Origin: Endotrypanum monterogeii
Taxonomy: Eukaryota; Euglenozoa; Kinetoplastea; Trypanosomatida; Trypanosomatidae
Length of the DNA stretch: 64,000 nt
Reading direction: 5' to 3'
Assembly (NCBI GenBank): GCA_000333855.2
Contig: CM007341.1
Span: 279,414 to 343,413 of the forward strand
A model generated the notes under the pieces. It had not been told where the DNA came from and did no database searches. It saw only the letters and a program-made list of their open reading frames with translations. A program made the translations under genes and the position numbers. Shown piece after piece: positions 60,998-64,000 of the stretch; positions within the stretch are counted from its first letter, which is position 1; every line of letters starts with the position of its first letter.

Positions 60998-62291
60998 CCG
61001 CCGCTTGTATCGGTGAGAATGCCTCCTTGCTTCTCCCCCATTTGTCCGTCCTAGACGATCGATAGGGGTTCGAAGGTCGGTTGGGATTGTCTTTAGGTTT
61101 TCTTTCTCTCGTTGCTATGTTGTACCGGTCTGGCTCACATTTTCTACTGCACCTTGTTTTTGTTGAGCACGGTGATGGAAAAAAAAAGAAAAAAGATAGT
61201 CGCAATCTGTTTTTTCGCTGATCACGTGCTGCTTCTCTCCCTACTCCTCTTTCCCCGTCCAGTTATATTCGCATTTTTTAAATCCTTACAAAGCCGACTG
61301 AGGCAGGAGATCATGCAGCTATATGCGCCACACTTGTGATGCGGTAGTCAAGCGATGGGGTTGTTCATGCTCAACAGAGGGGTGACGATAAAAGGCGGTA
61401 GCATCAATCGGGGAGACGCGCTGTGACCGAGTGACCGAGTGCCCGTGGTGGGGATGTATGAACGACAAACAAATAATTTGTACTGCTTGAGAGAGCTTCA
61501 CCACGCCTTTGCTCTCAGGCATGCATGCCTTTCCGCGCCTTAAGTTCGAGTGGGCAGAGAGACGGCAAACCTTCGGCGCTTGTTGTTGCAAACAGAGATG
61601 CTCTCGATCGTCCCGTTCCTGTTGCTAAGCACAGCTTGTCCACGTCTACTCCTCCTCGTCCAATGTTTACAGGTGTGGATTGAAGCCGACGGAGCTTTCT
61701 TCAACACGAACCCGCTCACACCCACCCTGAGGCACGATCTGCCCTACCATTATTCTCTCCCCTTTCTTTCTCTTTTCTGGATCGTGTCCCTTGACCTTGC
61801 ACGTTTTTCCCTATCGCATTCTCTTCATCAGAGCCGGGTTTCGCGCGCCAACACAGGCCAGGTTTTGGGGAAAAAAGACACGTGTACGGGGGTGTAGTGG
61901 CAGACGTGCTCGGTGCATTCCACGTGCGCCTCTCGGGGTAGTGTCTTACGTATCTCCCTCACAGTATTCACCGCCAAAGCGTCAGTATCAGCGCCAGTCT
62001 TGCCCCGCTTTGCCGAGTAGAAAGGCAGAGACTGGTGTCACCGCATCTCTGAGGAGGATCGTGCGTTCTCCCAGATACAAAAGAAAGGTGCCGTGTGTCA
62101 TTGTACCTTTGCCGCTGTTCCTTGCAAACGGGGGGGGGCACGTCCACGGAAGTGCTATCAATATTTTTTTTTGTGTCGCCACTGTATGCTTCATGATCCG
62201 TGCGGATTCATTGCTCTAGGCGGTGTGCGTAAACACAGGGAAGAGGGACGGTGCTCGTGTTGGCACAGACGACTCACAGAGCACGCCATTC
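60857..62291. other. Spacer before the ABCG-like gene
   Basis: It begins with GGT repeats after the stop codon (60862-60883), followed by CT and TG runs (60955-60999). The rest is mixed sequence with A and T runs. A T run at 62164-62172 and an AG at 62218-62219 could serve the next gene. No tRNA or other RNA gene was recognised. Confidence 0.65.
60968..60999 (+). repeat. (TG)n microsatellite after the HEAT-repeat gene
   Basis: An uninterrupted TG run about 110 bases after the stop codon, following a CT run. It is one of the TG runs placed on the 3' side of genes in this window. Confidence 0.9.
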
Positions 62292-64000
62292 ATGTCAGAA
62301 AGTCGTGCATACGGGGGCGGCGTACCATCAGCGGTACAGCATGACCATGGGCATCGTGCATCTCCATCACTGCGTGCCTCAGAGACAAGCAGTGCTGCGG
62401 AGCGTGCCGTCGATGACGCCGATGGCGCCCTCAACGTCTCGAGCAGTAGGCGAAATGTTTTGATGCGATTTCACAAGCATCGTAGCCACCGACACAACGC
62501 CATCCGCAGCACCGGTGATACAGCGGTTTCGTTGGGAGTGGAGGTCTCCATAACCGGTTTGGAGCTGTGTTGCGATGGCGTCAGCGTGCAACACCATCAG
62601 CGTGATGGCATTGAGGACGTCTCATGTCTTTTTCACGGTGGTCGTGTAACGGCGATTGTCAACTGCTGCGGCACGCACAGTGCGTCGACACTGCTCAGTG
62701 TGTTGGCAGGGCGTTTGGATAGCACGGCGGGCAACACGGTATTGAATGGCATACCTGTTTCTGCGTCGAAGTATCAGGCGCAGATGTGCTTTCTCGAGGC
62801 CAGTGAAGGCACCCCTGTGGAGTCGAGTGACCTTCTCGCAGAGCTCACGGTGCGCGAGAATCTGCAGTATGCAAGTGCGCTGCGTGTCGCTGATTCGGCG
62901 CAGGCGTACTCTGTGGACGAGGTTCTGCAGCAGCTCCTACTCAGGCCACACGAGGGATCCAAGGTGAAGAACTGCTCCCTTTACGTGCAACGCCGCACCG
63001 CAGTCGGGAGGGACTTGCTTCTCAATCCCTCAGTGCTTCTCCTTGACGAGCCGCTGGAGGGGTTGGCGACGCACGAGTCACAGCAGTATCTGACGATCTT
63101 ATCGAAGCTCGCGGCACCGTCTGCGGCGGATGCGGAGGCCCGCAAGGTCATGCGAGAGGTCATGAGGGCCAATGCTGTCGCGCCGGCTGGCGAGTATGAC
63201 ACATCCACTGGTGCCATCACCAACGTGTCCAGGAATTGTGTCACCAGTGATGTTTCCCTCTACACGCCGCGATACAGCCGACTGAACCCTGGTTTTTCCC
63301 ATTTGAGTTCGTGGCCACCGCCCGGCGCATCGTCCACGTCCACGACCGCCTCTACTGCTGCCGCCACTGACATGTGTTCCGCCACTCGCTCTGAAACTCG
63401 GCGCATTGTCGTTTTGTCGATGGTGCAGCCACGTTGGGCTCTGTTGCAGTATGTCCATGATATCGTGTTACTCGAGCGCAGCAGCTGTGTGTTCGTCGGA
63501 TCGGTGCAGGATATGCTTGCGGTGACGTTGCCTACCTGGATCATGCGAGATAACATGCTGTTGCGCGCGGACGATGGTGCAGGGAGGACTGATGCGCCCG
63601 ACCGACACAAAGCTGTCGCCCCCGCAGCAGATCGCCCCTCACCGCCCCAAAGCTCTTCCCAGTCTGTCTCAGCTGACCCCGACGATGCGACTAGTGCGAC
63701 TATCCACCTGCAGCGTCTCGGTGAGCAAATTCTACACGCTTTGTATCGACTTGCTACTGGTGTGACAACTTACCCGGTCGAGGGTACCGAAGGCCGCGAG
63801 GCTGCGGAGGACGTTACATCAATGATTGTGGTGCCGGGGTTTAGCTCTGTCACTAGCACCAAGGATCCTTCAGGATCGCTGCCACCGCGCATGACCGCGA
63901 TGGCAGCGACGTTACCTGTTCTGGCGTCGTCAAGTCCGTCTTTTGATGTAGAAGCAGACGGGCCCCGAACCACAGCGCTGGGCCAACTATATCTCAATCA
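62292..64000 (+). CDS. ABCG-type transporter with degenerate nucleotide-binding domain (3' end outside window)
   Basis: About 569 residues are visible and the frame is still open at the window end. After a 70-residue polar N-terminus, residues about 80-400 follow the layout of an ABCG (White family) ATP-binding domain: a Walker A region ending STLLSVLAGRL, the ABCG-like stretch LTVRENLQYASALRV, Walker B VLLLDEPLEGL (about 246-256), and a final VVLSMVQPRW followed by IVLLERSSCVFVG. Key residues are missing. Walker A reads NCCGTHSAST with no Lys; the signature position reads CSLYVQRRTAVGRD instead of a Ser-Gly-Gly core; and the H-loop His is replaced (MVQP for IHQP). Only the Walker B Asp and Glu remain. 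A 70-residue Ala/Ser-rich insert splits the domain, and a Ser/Pro/Asp-rich linker follows. ATP hydrolysis by this half is unlikely. ABCG membrane segments would be expected beyond the window. The ATG at 62292 is the first in frame after an in-frame stop at 62217. Confidence 0.85.
   Translation, partial: MSESRAYGGGVPSAVQHDHGHRASPSLRASETSSAAERAVDDADGALNVSSSRRNVLMRFHKHRSHRHNAIRSTGDTAVSLGVEVSITGLELCCDGVSVQHHQRDGIEDVSCLFHGGRVTAIVNCCGTHSASTLLSVLAGRLDSTAGNTVLNGIPVSASKYQAQMCFLEASEGTPVESSDLLAELTVRENLQYASALRVADSAQAYSVDEVLQQLLLRPHEGSKVKNCSLYVQRRTAVGRDLLLNPSVLLLDEPLEGLATHESQQYLTILSKLAAPSAADAEARKVMREVMRANAVAPAGEYDTSTGAITNVSRNCVTSDVSLYTPRYSRLNPGFSHLSSWPPPGASSTSTTASTAAATDMCSATRSETRRIVVLSMVQPRWALLQYVHDIVLLERSSCVFVGSVQDMLAVTLPTWIMRDNMLLRADDGAGRTDAPDRHKAVAPAADRPSPPQSSSQSVSADPDDATSATIHLQRLGEQILHALYRLATGVTTYPVEGTEGREAAEDVTSMIVVPGFSSVTSTKDPSGSLPPRMTAMAATLPVLASSSPSFDVEADGPRTTALGQLYLN

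Noticed and set aside
61060..61085. GGTTCGAA sequence resembling a tRNA B box
   Set aside because: Neither strand has a paired T-arm stem around it, and no A box or acceptor stem is found at the right distance.

Overview
The window looks like nuclear DNA of a kinetoplastid, most likely Leishmania or a close relative. The coding sequence is GC-rich and intronless. All confidently called genes lie on the + strand, as expected for one stretch of a polycistronic transcription unit. Long pyrimidine tracts followed by AG (trans-splice acceptors) sit just before start codons, and the spacers are full of CA, TG and TA microsatellites. The clearest locus marker is a hypoxanthine-guanine phosphoribosyltransferase gene followed by its xanthine-specific relative XPRT, the tandem purine-salvage pair known from Leishmania. 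Both proteins differ at many positions from the L. donovani proteins as I remember them, so this is probably not the L. donovani complex; I cannot name the species.

Layout. 1-7754: the 3' part of a giant coiled-coil protein that opens inside a 67-residue tandem repeat carrying NPF and DPF motifs. 9096-9740: a twin CX9C protein. 10631-13640: two tandem paralogues with a DUF4833-like domain. 15596-16996: methionine aminopeptidase 2. 18853-19806: a single-span membrane protein with coiled coils. 20295-23940: HGPRT and XPRT, followed by a small LYR-like ORF of uncertain status. 26172-33110: a 2,312-residue NEK-like protein kinase. 33911-34789: a small membrane protein. 36357-44060: a 2,567-residue low-complexity protein ending in a zinc-knuckle-like motif. 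44672-44910: an assembly gap of 239 N. 45208-47268: a protein with many RanBP2-type zinc fingers. 49543-51459: a Ser/Thr/Pro-rich protein. 53354-55891: a SCY1-like pseudokinase. 57083-60856: a HEAT-repeat protein resembling HEATR6. 62292 to the end: the N-terminal part of an ABCG-type protein whose nucleotide-binding domain has lost most catalytic motifs.

The genes do not form a pathway operon. Neighbourhood in this group mostly reflects shared polycistronic transcription, and expression is set after transcription through UTRs. The functional link that can be defended is HGPRT plus XPRT in purine salvage, probably in glycosomes. SCYL and the HEATR6-like protein are both helical-repeat proteins, but a joint role is not shown.

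Spacers are 0.5 to 2.3 kb long and hold mostly low-complexity sequence. No tRNA, rRNA, CRISPR array or autonomous mobile element was recognised. Start codons were moved to the first ATG supported by a splice acceptor or family length wherever the longest open frame began at a non-ATG codon.

I did not find a clear new multi-gene system. The best leads are the degenerate ABCG protein, the NPF/DPF repeat array with a shortened variant unit, the minus-strand uS17-like ORF, the LYR-like ORF after XPRT, and the polarity of CA and TG microsatellites relative to the genes.
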